Source: an uncultured Oscillospiraceae bacterium
GTDB taxonomy: Bacteria; Bacillota; Clostridia; Oscillospirales; Ruminococcaceae
Length of the DNA: 23,486 nucleotides
Direction of reading: 5' to 3'
Assembly: GCA_958448395.1 (NCBI GenBank)
Contig: CAUDDP010000030.1
Location: 1-23,486 of the forward strand
In this document: positions 6,531 to 15,045 of the stretch, one piece after another
Position numbering within the stretch: position 1 is the first letter of the stretch
Layout: each line of letters begins with the position of its first letter
The notes under the pieces: model-generated
The model's input: only the letters and a program-made list of their open reading frames with translations
Told to the model about the DNA's origin: nothing
Databases searched by the model: none
Translations under genes and position numbers: made by a program

Positions 6531-7280
6531 TCACGGTCTTGTCAGAATGACAGGACCATCCTTTGTCACTGCAATTTCATGCTCGAAATGGGCGGAGAGA
6601 CTGCCGTTGGCGGTCACCACCGTCCAGCCGTCCTTCAGAACCCGAACGGCATCTCCTTTTTGATTGATCATGGGTTCAATGCAGAATGTCATACCCGGCA
6701 TCAGACGCACACCATGACCCGGTTTTCCATAATTCGGCACCTCCGGATCCTCATGCATTTCCCGTCCGATTCCGTGTCCGCAGTACTCTCTTACAATCCC
6801 GTAGCCTCGTTCGGAGCAATATGCCTCCACGGCATGACAAACGTCACCAAGCCTTGCACCGACCTGTGCCACTGCAATGGCTTCATAAAGACTTGCCTTT
6901 GTTGTTTCCAGCAAATCCTGTGCCTCCTGCGAAATATCACCGACCGGAAACGTTGCAGCATTATCACCAACGAAACCGTTCAAGGTTGCCCCAACGTCCA
7001 CGCTGACAATATCGCCGGCTTTCATCACACGATGCCGATTTGGAATCCCGTGAATGACTTGCTCATTGATCGAGATACACGCACTTGCGGGAAACCCGCC
7101 GTATCCGAGAAACGTCGGGGTTGCACCGCAATGTACAATGAAATCATGCAGAATTTTATCCAGCTGATAGGTCGTCATACCCGGTCGGATGGATTTTCCT
7201 GCCAGTTCCAATGCCTGTGCGGCAACACGTCCCGCTTCTCTCAGTTTCTCCAGATCGCCTCTGGATTTAATGGTAATCAT
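6531..7280 (-). CDS. map: Methionine aminopeptidase, type I
   Basis: A 249-aa cytosolic enzyme that removes the initiator Met from nascent proteins. The five metal ligands can be placed from family motifs: D95 (SVDVGA), D106 (GDNAATF), H169 (CGHGIG), E202 (CIEPM) and E233 (FEHEIAV). H77 (VIHGIP) is the conserved substrate-side His. The length matches the short bacterial type Ia without an N-terminal extension. It starts 3 nt after the adk stop, so the two are probably translationally coupled, and it is followed by the KOW gene. Confidence 0.97.
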   Translation of the reverse strand: MITIKSRGDLEKLREAGRVAAQALELAGKSIRPGMTTYQLDKILHDFIVHCGATPTFLGYGGFPASACISINEQVIHGIPNRHRVMKAGDIVSVDVGATLNGFVGDNAATFPVGDISQEAQDLLETTKASLYEAIAVAQVGARLGDVCHAVEAYCSERGYGIVREYCGHGIGREMHEDPEVPNYGKPGHGVRLMPGMTFCIEPMINQKGDAVRVLKDGWTVVTANGSLSAHFEHEIAVTKDGPVILTRP

Positions 7281-7283
7281 AAA

Positions 7284-7916
7284 TTATGCACCTACCGCTG
7301 CCAGTGTCAACTTTGTCGTATCCGACAGTTCTTCCTGACCAACAACCGTATCCAGCTTACCCTGCTTTGCGTAGTAATCCTTCAGCGGTTCCGTCTGTGC
7401 ATGGTAAACAGACAATCTGTCCAGAACGGTTTCCGGCTTGTCATCCTTTCGGATGATGGTAGCCGCACCGCACTTATCACAAACGCCCTCTACCTTAGTT
7501 GGCTTATACTTCACATGATAGGAAGCACCACAGCCTTCGCAGACTCTTCTGCCGGAGACACGTTCTTTAATCGTTTCATCCGGTACATAGATTTCCAGCA
7601 CCTTATCAATGGTCACGCCCATAGCATCCAGTGCTTCGGCCTGCGGGACGGTTCTCGGAAAGCCGTCCAGAATAAATCCGTTCTTGCAGTCCGGCTGTGC
7701 AATGCGATCTTTCAGAATACCAATGACAATTTCATCGGAAACCAAAGCACCGCTGTCCATCGCTGCTTTTGCTTTCAATCCATATTCGGTACCATTTTTC
7801 ACCGCTTCCCGCAGCATGTTGCCAGTGGAAATCTGCGGGATGGACAATGCTTCTGAAATGACCTCTGCCTGTGTGCCTTTTCCGGCACCCGGAGCACCTA
7901 AAAGAATCAAATTCAT
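7284..7916 (-). CDS. adk: Adenylate kinase, zinc-LID form
   Basis: A 210-aa enzyme catalysing AMP + ATP = 2 ADP. The P-loop is GAPGAGKGT (7-15); FILDGFPRT (81-89) and the TGNMLR AMP-binding region are present. The LID domain carries four Cys (C126, C129, C146, C149) arranged as two CxxC pairs, so it should bind structural zinc as in many Firmicutes. The ATG has AAGGAGA upstream, 12 nt after secY. Its place between secY and map is standard. Confidence 0.97.
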   Translation of the reverse strand: MNLILLGAPGAGKGTQAEVISEALSIPQISTGNMLREAVKNGTEYGLKAKAAMDSGALVSDEIVIGILKDRIAQPDCKNGFILDGFPRTVPQAEALDAMGVTIDKVLEIYVPDETIKERVSGRRVCEGCGASYHVKYKPTKVEGVCDKCGAATIIRKDDKPETVLDRLSVYHAQTEPLKDYYAKQGKLDTVVGQEELSDTTKLTLAAVGA

Positions 7917-7928
7917 CGTATTTTCTCC

Positions 7929-9254
7929 TTATTCGAGGAATCCCTTATGATGACGCATCATCATTTCTGATTCCAATGTACGAACTGTTTCCAAAGCCAC
8001 GCTGACAACGATCAGAATCGTGGTACCGCCCATTGCCAAAGAACTCAGGTTCGGGTCTGCCTTATTCATTGCAATCGGGAAGATGGCAATGACGCCAAGG
8101 AAGAACGCACCAACCAGTGTAATCTTAGACAGGACACGCTGAATATAATCGGATGTAGGCTTACCAGGACGAATGCCCGGAATGCCGCCGTTGCTCTGCC
8201 GCAAGTTATTGGCAATTTCAATTGGATTATACTGCATGGATACATAGAAGTAATTAAATGCAATAATCAAAACAAAGTAAATTGCTGCATAACCCCAGCT
8301 GTTGGTGTGGAAGAAGCTGATAAAACCATTATAAAACTTCTGCCAGCCGCCAGTCGGATCATCGTACATCGGCTTGAACAGTTCGATCGTACTCGGCAGG
8401 GACATGAAAGACATTGCGAAGATGATCGGCATAACACCGCTCATGCAAACTTTAACTGGAATGTGGGTGGACTGTCCGCCATACTGCTTTCTGCCAACCA
8501 CACGCTTTGCATACTGAATTGGAATCCGGCGTTCGGAGTTGTTCATGAAAACAATAAAGGTAATCATTGCAATAAAGATCACCAGAACGGCCAGGGATTC
8601 AAAGAAATACCGCTGTGGATTTTCTCTTGTGAGTTCCACCAACGTGCCAAGCATGGTAGGAAACCGTGCTAAAATACCAGCAAACAACAACATGGAAATT
8701 CCATTCCCGATGCCCTTATCGTTGATGCGGTTACCCATCCAAACAACAATACAAGTACCAGCGATAAAGCTCAGAATAATGACACATGCCACAAAAATAT
8801 TAGCGGCCTTAGAATCATAGGTTGTTACCGCTTCCATACTGTTTTTCAGCGTCAGATAATATGCAACGGACATAAAAACAGCCAAAGCAAGTGCCACAAC
8901 TGCTGTGATTTTGTTCAGCTTTTTCTGCCCTTCTTCGCCCTCATCCCGCAGCCGTTCTAACGGCGGCAGTGCATAAGTAAGCAGCTGCATAATAATGGAC
9001 GCATTGATATAGGGGGTAATGGACAGTGAAAAGATGGTTGCCTGGGAAAGTGCACCACCTGTCAAAATGTCCAGATATTCGAGGAAGTTACCATTTGTTG
9101 CTTTTTGTCCCATCCAATCGGCAACGACTGTCGTATCCAGGAAAGGAACAACAAGAGAACAACCAAGACGGAAGATGATGATCATGAATAATGTGTACAA
9201 AAGCTTCTTGCGAATGTCCTTGATACTCCAAGCATCTCTCAGCGTTTTAAACAC
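7929..9254 (-). CDS. secY: Preprotein translocase subunit SecY
   Basis: A 441-aa membrane protein with ten expected transmembrane helices, the channel of the Sec system with SecE and SecG. The N-terminal MFKTLRDAWSIKDIRKKLLYT, plug region after the first helix (SLVVPFLDT), and conserved GGIPGIRPGKPT before the late helices identify it. The start is GTG (9252-9254): the frame does not open at the nearby ATG, and the junction reads TAATGTG, so the rplO stop lies 1 nt away. Its ribosome binding site (GAGGTGAT) is inside the rplO end, implying coupling. Confidence 0.98.
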   Translation of the reverse strand: MFKTLRDAWSIKDIRKKLLYTLFMIIIFRLGCSLVVPFLDTTVVADWMGQKATNGNFLEYLDILTGGALSQATIFSLSITPYINASIIMQLLTYALPPLERLRDEGEEGQKKLNKITAVVALALAVFMSVAYYLTLKNSMEAVTTYDSKAANIFVACVIILSFIAGTCIVVWMGNRINDKGIGNGISMLLFAGILARFPTMLGTLVELTRENPQRYFFESLAVLVIFIAMITFIVFMNNSERRIPIQYAKRVVGRKQYGGQSTHIPVKVCMSGVMPIIFAMSFMSLPSTIELFKPMYDDPTGGWQKFYNGFISFFHTNSWGYAAIYFVLIIAFNYFYVSMQYNPIEIANNLRQSNGGIPGIRPGKPTSDYIQRVLSKITLVGAFFLGVIAIFPIAMNKADPNLSSLAMGGTTILIVVSVALETVRTLESEMMMRHHKGFLE

Positions 9255-9255
9255 A

Positions 9256-9696
9256 TTACATCACCTCAGCTTTTCCGCCAGCCTTTTCAATTTTTTCAAC
9301 TGCACTCTTAGAGAACTTTGCAGCCTTTACGGTCAGCTTTGTTGTCAATTCGCCGTTGCCGAGCACCTTAACGCCTGCACAAACCTTCTTTACCAGACCG
9401 GTTGCGATCAGCAGCTCTGTGTCTACAACGGTATCCTCTGCAAACTGATTCAGATCTGCCACATTTACAATAGCATAATCTGTACCGAAGATATTCTTAA
9501 AACCTCTCTTCGGAATTCTTCTTGCGATCGGCATCTGACCGCCTTCAAAACCGATTCGAACGCCGCCGCCGCTTCTTGCGTTCTGACCCTTATGACCCTT
9601 ACCAGCGGTTTTACCGTTTCCGGAACCGTGACCACGGCCAACTCTTTTTACGTCCTTTACCGAACCTGCTGCCGGTGATAATTCGTGAAGTTTCAT
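9256..9696 (-). CDS. rplO: 50S ribosomal protein L15
   Basis: A 146-aa late assembly protein of the large subunit. The start MKLHELSPAAGSVKD and the Gly/Arg-rich RNA-binding extension (RVGRGHGSGNGKTAGKGHKG) are diagnostic, followed by the globular domain with the family signature around GVKVLGNGELTTKLTVKAAKFS. It follows rpmD by 18 nt and is joined to secY with a 1-nt gap. Confidence 0.97.
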   Translation of the reverse strand: MKLHELSPAAGSVKDVKRVGRGHGSGNGKTAGKGHKGQNARSGGGVRIGFEGGQMPIARRIPKRGFKNIFGTDYAIVNVADLNQFAEDTVVDTELLIATGLVKKVCAGVKVLGNGELTTKLTVKAAKFSKSAVEKIEKAGGKAEVM

Positions 9697-9714
9697 TCTA
9701 CTGCACCTCCTTGT

Positions 9715-9891
9715 TTATGCTTCCTGCACCTCAACGAGGTGTGAGATCTTCTGAATCTTACCGAGGGTTGCCGCATTTTCCGGCTGTACGGTAACGTCGC
9801 CGATCTTCTTCAGACCCAGCGAATTTGCGGTTGCAACCTGATCCTTTTTTCTACCGGACAGGCTCTTTACCAGCTTGATTTGCTTTGCCAT
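9715..9891 (-). CDS. rpmD: 50S ribosomal protein L30
   Basis: A 58-aa gene that short-gene scans can miss. MAKQIKLVKSLSGRKKDQ at the start and ENAATLGKIQKISHLVEV at the end match the bacterial L30 ferredoxin-like fold. The ATG at 9889-9891 has AAGGAGGG upstream and follows rpsE by 12 nt. The order rpsE-rpmD-rplO is canonical. L30 is missing from some bacterial lineages, so its presence is a mild lineage clue. Confidence 0.96.
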   Translation of the reverse strand: MAKQIKLVKSLSGRKKDQVATANSLGLKKIGDVTVQPENAATLGKIQKISHLVEVQEA

Positions 9892-9903
9892 GATGCACCC
9901 TCC

Positions 9904-10404
9904 TTAACCTAAAATTTCCTTAACTGACTTGCCTCTCATTTCAGCAACCTCAGCTGCGGTTGCACAAGATGCCAAACCGTTGATGGTTGCCCGTACAACG
10001 TTGCACGGATTGTTAGAACGCAGGGACTTGGTACGAATGTCCTTAATACCTGCCACTTCAATCACGGCACGAACCGGACCGCCTGCGATAACACCAGTAC
10101 CCGGTGCAGCCGGCTTCATCAGCACGCTGCCAGCACCGAACTTGCCGATGATTTCGTGCGGAATGGTAGTTCCCTTCAGCGGAATCTTGATGAGGTTCTT
10201 CTTTGCATCCTCAATGCCCTTACGGATAGCATCCGGAACTTCACCGGACTTGCCCAGACCGAAACCGATCGTACCGTTGCCGTCGCCGACTACTACGAGT
10301 GCGGAGAACTTCATGATACGGCCGCCCTTTACGGTCTTAGATACACGATTGATCGAAACGACCTTTTCGGTCAGTTCCAAGCTGTTCGGATCAATTTTTG
10401 CCAA
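9904..10404 (-). CDS. rpsE: 30S ribosomal protein S5
   Basis: A 166-aa protein near the mRNA entry that affects decoding accuracy. The double-stranded-RNA-binding-like N domain (SINRVSKTVKGGRIMKFSAL; about 15-80) and the C domain with RAVIEVAGIKDIRTKSLRS are visible. The start is TTG (10402-10404), preceded by AAGGAGG at 7 nt, and the resulting MAKIDPNSLELTEKVV fits family N-termini. It follows rplR by 13 nt. Confidence 0.97.
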   Translation of the reverse strand: MAKIDPNSLELTEKVVSINRVSKTVKGGRIMKFSALVVVGDGNGTIGFGLGKSGEVPDAIRKGIEDAKKNLIKIPLKGTTIPHEIIGKFGAGSVLMKPAAPGTGVIAGGPVRAVIEVAGIKDIRTKSLRSNNPCNVVRATINGLASCATAAEVAEMRGKSVKEILG

Positions 10405-10417
10405 AGTAATCCCTCCT

Positions 10418-10777
10418 TTAGAATTTCAGTCCGCCTTCACGAGCACCGTCTGCGAGTTCCTTCACTCTGCCGTGATAGAGGTAACCGCCTCTGTCGAAAA
10501 CGACTTCTGTGATGTTCTTTGCGAGTGCACGTTCTGCGATCATAGTGCCAACCTTACGAGCAGCTTCTGTGTTGCCGCCGGTGCCTTCAAAATCCTTATC
10601 CATGCTGGATGCAGATGCCAGGGTGACACCGTTTACATCGTCGATCAGCTGTGCATAGATATGCTTTGTGGAACGATATACATTCAGGCGAGGACGTTCA
10701 GGAGTACCGGAAATCTTCGCACGAACTCTTGCGTGTCTTTTTGCTCTGGCTTTATTGCTGTCTGCCTTTTTAATCAT
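10418..10777 (-). CDS. rplR: 50S ribosomal protein L18
   Basis: A 119-aa protein that binds 5S rRNA with L5 and L25. The basic N-terminus (ARAKRHARVRAKISGTPERP), RLNVYRSTKHIYAQLIDD, and the C-terminal FDRGGYLYHGRVKELADGAREGGL are the family landmarks. The ATG follows rplF by 20 nt. Length is normal. Confidence 0.97.
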   Translation of the reverse strand: MIKKADSNKARAKRHARVRAKISGTPERPRLNVYRSTKHIYAQLIDDVNGVTLASASSMDKDFEGTGGNTEAARKVGTMIAERALAKNITEVVFDRGGYLYHGRVKELADGAREGGLKF

Positions 10778-10797
10778 AGCAATTTAACTCCTTTCAA

Positions 10798-11343
10798 TTA
10801 CTTTTTGCCCTTGCCGGCTTTACCTTCCTTGCGGATAATGTGTTCATTTTCATAGCGAATGCCCTTGCCCTTATACGGCTCTGGCGGACGCTTTTCCCGG
10901 ATTTCCGCTGCATACTGTCCAACTGCCTGCTTATCAATACCGCTGACAACAATGGTATTCGGCTGTGGTACATCCAACTTAATGGCATCGGTTTCCGGAA
11001 TATTCACCGGATGAGAGAACCCAACGCTCAGAACGACTTCCTTGCCCTTCTTTGCAGCACGGTAGCCGACACCCTCGATGATCAAGGTCTTGCTGTAACC
11101 GTTGGTTACGCCCTCTACCATGTTAGAGATAAGGGTTCTGGTCAGACCGTGCAGGGATCTGTGTTCCTTGTCATCGGTCGGACGGGTAACGGTGATGACA
11201 CCGTCTTCAATTGCAATGCCCAGTTCCGGGGAAAACTGCTTGGAGATTTCACCCTTCGGTCCTTTTACGGTAACGTGATTGTTTTCGCATGTTACGGTTA
11301 CGCCGGCTGGGACACTGATCGGTTTTTTACCTATTCTTGACAT
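10798..11343 (-). CDS. rplF: 50S ribosomal protein L6
   Basis: A 181-aa protein with two repeated alpha/beta domains, located near the factor-binding site. MSRIGKKPISVPAGV starts it, and the signature PEPYKGKGIRYENEHI lies near the C-terminus. The frame is open to an earlier ATG at 11364, but that would place the AAGGAGG ribosome binding site inside the gene and overlap rpsH; the ATG at 11341-11343 has that site at proper spacing and is chosen. It lies 14 nt after rpsH. Confidence 0.97.
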   Translation of the reverse strand: MSRIGKKPISVPAGVTVTCENNHVTVKGPKGEISKQFSPELGIAIEDGVITVTRPTDDKEHRSLHGLTRTLISNMVEGVTNGYSKTLIIEGVGYRAAKKGKEVVLSVGFSHPVNIPETDAIKLDVPQPNTIVVSGIDKQAVGQYAAEIREKRPPEPYKGKGIRYENEHIIRKEGKAGKGKK

Positions 11344-11357
11344 TCCTTGTGTCCTCC

Positions 11358-11756
11358 TTACCAAACATAAGCTAAAACTTCGCCGCCAACATTCAGTTCA
11401 CGGGCTTTCTTGTCTGTCATGATACCCTTAGAAGTAGAAACGATCGCAATACCCAGACCCTTTCTTACCTTTGGCATATCTGCACAGCTGGAATAAATCC
11501 GCAGACCCGGCTTGGAAACTCTGCGGAGACCGGTAATCACCGGTGCCTTGCTGTCTGTATATTTCAATGTAATTCTGATAATGCCCTGCTTGCCGTCTTC
11601 CACTACCTGAAAGCTCTTGATATAGCCTTCGTCGAGAAGGATCTGTGTGATTGCCTTCTTGACATTGGAAGCCGGAACGTCAACGGTGGCGTGTTTTGCG
11701 GAGCTCGCATTCCGAATTCTTGTCAGAATGTCTGCTATTGTATCAGTAATCTGCAT
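11358..11756 (-). CDS. rpsH: 30S ribosomal protein S8
   Basis: A 132-aa primary binder of the 16S central domain. MQITDTIADILTRIRNASSAKH and the C-terminal signature STSKGIMTDKKARELNVGGEVL are diagnostic. In E. coli S8 represses translation of the spc operon at an rplE site; no equivalent mimic was identified here. It follows rpsN by 30 nt. Confidence 0.97.
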   Translation of the reverse strand: MQITDTIADILTRIRNASSAKHATVDVPASNVKKAITQILLDEGYIKSFQVVEDGKQGIIRITLKYTDSKAPVITGLRRVSKPGLRIYSSCADMPKVRKGLGIAIVSTSKGIMTDKKARELNVGGEVLAYVW

Positions 11757-11786
11757 ACCAATGACCTCCTTTTCGTAATGCTTCTT

Positions 11787-11972
11787 TTACCAGCTTGCTT
11801 TCTTAACGCCCGGAATCTTACCCTCATGTGCCAGATGTCTGAAGCAAACACGGCAAATGCCGTATTTTCTCAGATACGCATGTGGTCTGCCGCAGAGCTT
11901 GCAGCGGGTGTAAGCTCTTGTGGAGAATTTGGGAGTCTTCTGCTGCTTTAATTTCATTGCCTTCTTTGCCAT
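11787..11972 (-). CDS. rpsN: 30S ribosomal protein S14, zinc type (type Z)
   Basis: A 61-aa short S14. The zinc ligands C24, C27, C40 and C43 lie in RCKLCGRPHAYLRKYGICRV. The frame runs upstream to an ATG at 12008, but that start lies inside rplE; the ATG at 11970-11972 has GGAGG a few nt upstream and gives the standard MAKKAMKLKQQ. S14 sits in the head of the small subunit. Some Firmicutes carry a second, zinc-free S14 elsewhere for zinc shortage. Confidence 0.97.
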   Translation of the reverse strand: MAKKAMKLKQQKTPKFSTRAYTRCKLCGRPHAYLRKYGICRVCFRHLAHEGKIPGVKKASW

Positions 11973-11988
11973 GATCGTTCCTCCCTGC

Positions 11989-12528
11989 TTACTTAATGAA
12001 CGGAGCACCGAGCAGTGTCAGCAGCTCCTTTGCTTCTTCATCGGTCTGTGCAGTGGTAATGAAATTGATATCCATTCCTCTGACCTTATCAATCTTATCA
12101 TATTCGATTTCCGGGAAGATCAGCTGTTCCTTAATACCGGTGGAATAGTTGCCCTTACCGTCGAACGAATTGCCGTTGATGCCTCTGAAGTCACGAACAC
12201 GCGGGAAGCTGACATTGAACAGCTTGTAAACGAATTCATACATCTTTTCGCCACGCAGAGTTACTTTTACGCCGATCGGCATACCTTCCCGCAGCTTAAA
12301 GTTTGCAACAGATTTCTTTGCTCTGCAAACAACCGGCTTCTGTCCGGTAATAATGGACAGGTCGTTCATAATTGCATCGATTACCTTTGCATTATCCTTT
12401 GCCTCGCCAGCTGCCACATTGACAACCACCTTGTCCAGCTTCGGAATCTGCATGACATTTTTGTAACCGAACTTCTTCATCATTGCAGGAGCAACGGTGC
12501 TGTTATAATAATCTTTCAACGTAGACAT
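11989..12528 (-). CDS. rplE: 50S ribosomal protein L5
   Basis: A 179-aa protein that binds 5S rRNA and contacts S13 and P-site tRNA. KFGYKNVMQIPKLDKVVVNV, GQKPVVCRAKKSVANFKLRE and the C-terminal GMDINFITTAQTDEEAKELL match the family. The ATG follows rplX by 12 nt and rpsN starts 16 nt after its stop. Confidence 0.97.
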   Translation of the reverse strand: MSTLKDYYNSTVAPAMMKKFGYKNVMQIPKLDKVVVNVAAGEAKDNAKVIDAIMNDLSIITGQKPVVCRAKKSVANFKLREGMPIGVKVTLRGEKMYEFVYKLFNVSFPRVRDFRGINGNSFDGKGNYSTGIKEQLIFPEIEYDKIDKVRGMDINFITTAQTDEEAKELLTLLGAPFIK

Positions 12529-12540
12529 ATCGTTTCTCCT

Positions 12541-12894
12541 TTACTCAAAAGATTTGCCGCACTTCTTGCAGACACGCAGCTTCTTATCACCTTCTACAAC
12601 GTGGCCGATTCTGGTCGGCTTGCCGCACTTCGGGCAAACGAGCTGCACCTTGCTGGCATACAGAGCCCCTTCGGTTTCCACGATGCCGCCGCTCTGACCC
12701 ATTCTGGTCGGCTTGACATGCTTTGTGATCTTGTTGAAGCCTTCTACGATAACCTTGCCTTCCTTCGGGCTGACAGCAACGACCTTGCCTTCGAGTCTGC
12801 CCTTGGACTTATCGGTTACGTCCTTGTACTGGTAAATATCCTTACCGGTCAGCAGTACGACGGTGTCACCTGTTTTTACATGTACCTTACTCAT
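12541..12894 (-). CDS. rplX: 50S ribosomal protein L24 with C-terminal zinc ribbon
   Basis: A 117-aa assembly-initiating protein with an N-terminal KOW domain (VHVKTGDTVVLLTGKD). The C-terminus has four Cys (C87, C90, C109, C112) in two CxxC pairs, so it probably binds zinc, as in many Clostridia and other bacteria; E. coli-like L24 lacks this complete set. The ATG lies 15 nt after rplN. Confidence 0.96.
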   Translation of the reverse strand: MSKVHVKTGDTVVLLTGKDIYQYKDVTDKSKGRLEGKVVAVSPKEGKVIVEGFNKITKHVKPTRMGQSGGIVETEGALYASKVQLVCPKCGKPTRIGHVVEGDKKLRVCKKCGKSFE

Positions 12895-12909
12895 TATGAC
12901 ACCTCCGAA

Positions 12910-13278
12910 TTAAAGTACTTCCGGTGCCAAGCTCAGGATCTTCATATAATCCTTATCACGCAGCTCTCTGGCAACCGGCCCAAAGATACGAGTACCCTTT
13001 GGGTTCTTATCTTCCTTAATAATAACCGCAGCATTTTCATCAAAGCGGATGTAAGTGCCGTCTTCTCTACGCAAGCCCTTTGCAGAGCGTACGATAACAG
13101 CCTTTACAACATCGCCCTTCTTTACAACGCCGCCGGGTGTTGCTTTCTTAACAGAAGCGACTACGACATCACCAATGTTGGCATACCGTCTCCGGGTACC
13201 GCCCAGTACTCTGATGCACATCAGTTCTTTCGCACCGGTGTTGTCCGCAACCTTCAAATACGTTTGCATCTGAATCAC
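12910..13278 (-). CDS. rplN: 50S ribosomal protein L14
   Basis: A 122-aa protein at the subunit interface, highly conserved: YLKVADNTGAKELMCIRVLG and AVIVRSAKGLRREDGTYIRF are clear. The start is GTG (13276-13278), preceded by AAAGGAGG; MIQMQTYLKV matches the normal N-terminus. The gap to rpsQ is 62 nt and contains a 7-bp hairpin. Confidence 0.97.
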   Translation of the reverse strand: MIQMQTYLKVADNTGAKELMCIRVLGGTRRRYANIGDVVVASVKKATPGGVVKKGDVVKAVIVRSAKGLRREDGTYIRFDENAAVIIKEDKNPKGTRIFGPVARELRDKDYMKILSLAPEVL

Positions 13279-13311
13279 AGCGAGTTCCTCCTTTCGGAAA
13301 CGTCCCTCTCA

Positions 13312-13335
13312 GAACGAACCGTTTTTTCTTCGTTC
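13312..13335 (-). other. Hairpin in the rpsQ-rplN gap
   Basis: Arms GAACGAA (13312-13318 as read on the minus strand is TTCGTTC) and its partner at 13329-13335 form a perfect 7-bp stem with a 10-nt loop, 33 nt upstream of the rplN GTG start. No U-tract follows. Its role is unknown; it may be a processing or stabilising element. Confidence 0.35.
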
Positions 13336-13340
13336 GTCAA

Positions 13341-13598
13341 TTACTTAGCCTTTTCGATGATTTCCACAACACGCCATCTCTTGTCCTTGGACAGCGGACG
13401 AGTTTCCATCACTTCTACACGATCGCCGATCTTGCAGGCATTGTTTTCATCATGTGCCTTCAGGCGAACGGTTCTCTTTACAATTTTCTTGTAAAGTGGG
13501 TGTTTTACATTGTCGACGATTGCTACAACGACTGTCTTATCCATCTTGTCGCTTACAACTCTGCCGACTCTGGTTTTTCTCAAATTTCTCTCAGCCAC
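13341..13598 (-). CDS. rpsQ: 30S ribosomal protein S17
   Basis: An 85-aa OB-fold protein that binds the 16S 5' domain early in assembly. RKTRVGRVVSDKMDKTVVVA and the C-terminal RPLSKDKRWRVVEIIEKA identify it. The start is GTG (13596-13598) with a GAGG-type site upstream, giving MAERNLRKTR. It lies 15 nt after rpmC. Confidence 0.97.
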   Translation of the reverse strand: MAERNLRKTRVGRVVSDKMDKTVVVAIVDNVKHPLYKKIVKRTVRLKAHDENNACKIGDRVEVMETRPLSKDKRWRVVEIIEKAK

Positions 13599-13613
13599 TG
13601 TAAAACCCTCCTC

Positions 13614-13817
13614 TTAGTGCTGTGCAGACTGAAGTTCCGCAGCACGGAGTGCAGTCTTAACACGGGCAATATCCTTCTTTACTGCCTTGATGCGAGCTGT
13701 ATTTTCAAGCTGATTTGCAGCAAGCTGAAAACGAAGGTTAAACAATTCTTCTTTCAGATCCACCAGCTTTTCATTCAGTTCATCAACCGGCATTGCTCTT
13801 ACTTCTGATGCTTTCAT
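13614..13817 (-). CDS. rpmC: 50S ribosomal protein L29
   Basis: A 67-aa two-helix protein near the exit tunnel, part of the docking site for SRP and trigger factor with L23. KASEVRAMPVDELNEKLVDL and FNLRFQLAANQLENTARIKA are typical. Its ATG overlaps the rplP TGA by four bases (13814-13817, ATGA), so translation is probably coupled. Confidence 0.97.
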   Translation of the reverse strand: MKASEVRAMPVDELNEKLVDLKEELFNLRFQLAANQLENTARIKAVKKDIARVKTALRAAELQSAQH

Positions 13818-14236
13818 GCTTGCTCGCCTCCTTCAGCCTTTACAAACTTACACTTAATCGGCAGCTTATGCATCGCAAGACGCATTGCTTCTCTTGCAGT
13901 TTCTTCCGGCACGCCAGCGATTTCAAACATCACTCTGCCCGGCTTTACGACTGCTACCCAATATTCCGGAGCACCTTTACCGGAACCCATTCTGGTACCG
14001 GCTGGCTTCTTTGTTACCGGCTTATCCGGGAAAATCTTAATCCAAACCTGACCGCCACGCTTGATGTAACGTGTCATAGCGATACGGGCAGATTCAATCT
14101 GATTCGAGGTGATCCATGCCGGCTCCAAAGCCTGCAAACCATACTCACCGTTGCTGACAGTAGAGCCTCTGTAAGCCTTACCTGTCATCCGTCCTCTGTG
14201 TACACGACGGTATTTTACTCTCTTCGGAAGCAGCAT
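13814..14236 (-). CDS. rplP: 50S ribosomal protein L16
   Basis: A 140-aa protein at the central protuberance near the A-site tRNA elbow. MLLPKRVKYRRVHRGRM and KPAGTRMGSGKGAPEYWVAV are diagnostic. Its ATG shares one base with the rpsC stop (TAATG at 14234-14238), and its own stop overlaps rpmC by 4 nt. Confidence 0.97.
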   Translation of the reverse strand: MLLPKRVKYRRVHRGRMTGKAYRGSTVSNGEYGLQALEPAWITSNQIESARIAMTRYIKRGGQVWIKIFPDKPVTKKPAGTRMGSGKGAPEYWVAVVKPGRVMFEIAGVPEETAREAMRLAMHKLPIKCKFVKAEGGEQA

Positions 14237-15027
14237 TACTGTTTACCTCCTTCTTTTTTTTCGCCACGACGGAAGCCACCGTTTCTGCGATCACCGTTCC
14301 GGTTGTCACGACGTCTTCTGTCGTCTCTGCCGCCACGGTTGTTGTCACGGGACTTTCTCTCTACCTTTTCTCTCTGCTCAGCCGCTCTTGCAGCATCGCC
14401 CTTGAGTACTTCACCCTTATAGATCCAAACCTTTACGCCCAGACGACCATAAGTGGTGTGTGCTTCTGCCGTACCATAATCAATATCTGCACGAATCGTT
14501 TGCAGCGGAATGGTACCTTCGTGATAGCTTTCAGAACGTGCGATTTCTGCACCGCCCAGACGACCGGAAACCTTTGTCTTGATACCCTTTGCACCGAGAC
14601 GCATTGCACGACCGATTGCCTGCTTCATTGCACGGCGGAAAGAAATTCTGTTTTCCAGATCCAGTGCAATCTTTTCTGCAACGAGCTGTGCATCCATATC
14701 CGGCTGCTTTACCTCAACGATGTTGACGTAAACCTGCTTATTCATCATCTTTTCCAACTGTGTGCGGAGCTTTTCGATTTCTGCACCGCCACGGCCGATT
14801 ACGATACCCGGCTTTGCACAGTGGATGTGGATTCTTACCTTATCTGCAAACCGCTCAATTTCAATCTTCGGAACACCTGCTGCATACAGATTCTTCTTAA
14901 TAAACTTCCGAACGTTGAAGTCTTCTACCAGCGTATCGCCGAAGTCAGCCTTGTTCGCAAACCAGCGAGAATCCCAATCTTTAATCACACCAACACGAAG
15001 ACCGTGCGGATTAACCTTCTGGCCCAT
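14236..15027 (-). CDS. rpsC: 30S ribosomal protein S3 with Arg/Gly/Asn-rich tail
   Basis: A 263-aa protein at the mRNA entry channel with helicase activity together with S4 and S5. The type II KH domain (about 40-107) contains GRGG at 78-81, and the C domain RRAMKQAIGRAMRLGAKGIK follows. Residues about 217-263 form an added tail rich in Arg, Asp, Asn and Gly (RGGRDDRRRRDNRNGDRRNG), longer than in E. coli S3 (about 233 aa). Extended basic S3 tails occur in several Firmicutes and Actinobacteria; their function is unclear. Confidence 0.97.
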   Translation of the reverse strand: MGQKVNPHGLRVGVIKDWDSRWFANKADFGDTLVEDFNVRKFIKKNLYAAGVPKIEIERFADKVRIHIHCAKPGIVIGRGGAEIEKLRTQLEKMMNKQVYVNIVEVKQPDMDAQLVAEKIALDLENRISFRRAMKQAIGRAMRLGAKGIKTKVSGRLGGAEIARSESYHEGTIPLQTIRADIDYGTAEAHTTYGRLGVKVWIYKGEVLKGDAARAAEQREKVERKSRDNNRGGRDDRRRRDNRNGDRRNGGFRRGEKKEGGKQ

Positions 15028-15045
15028 ATTTTAACCTCCTTGGGA

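Noticed and set aside
11344..11364. Upstream in-frame ATG for rplF
   Set aside because: It precedes the ribosome binding site, overlaps rpsH and adds residues not seen in L6.
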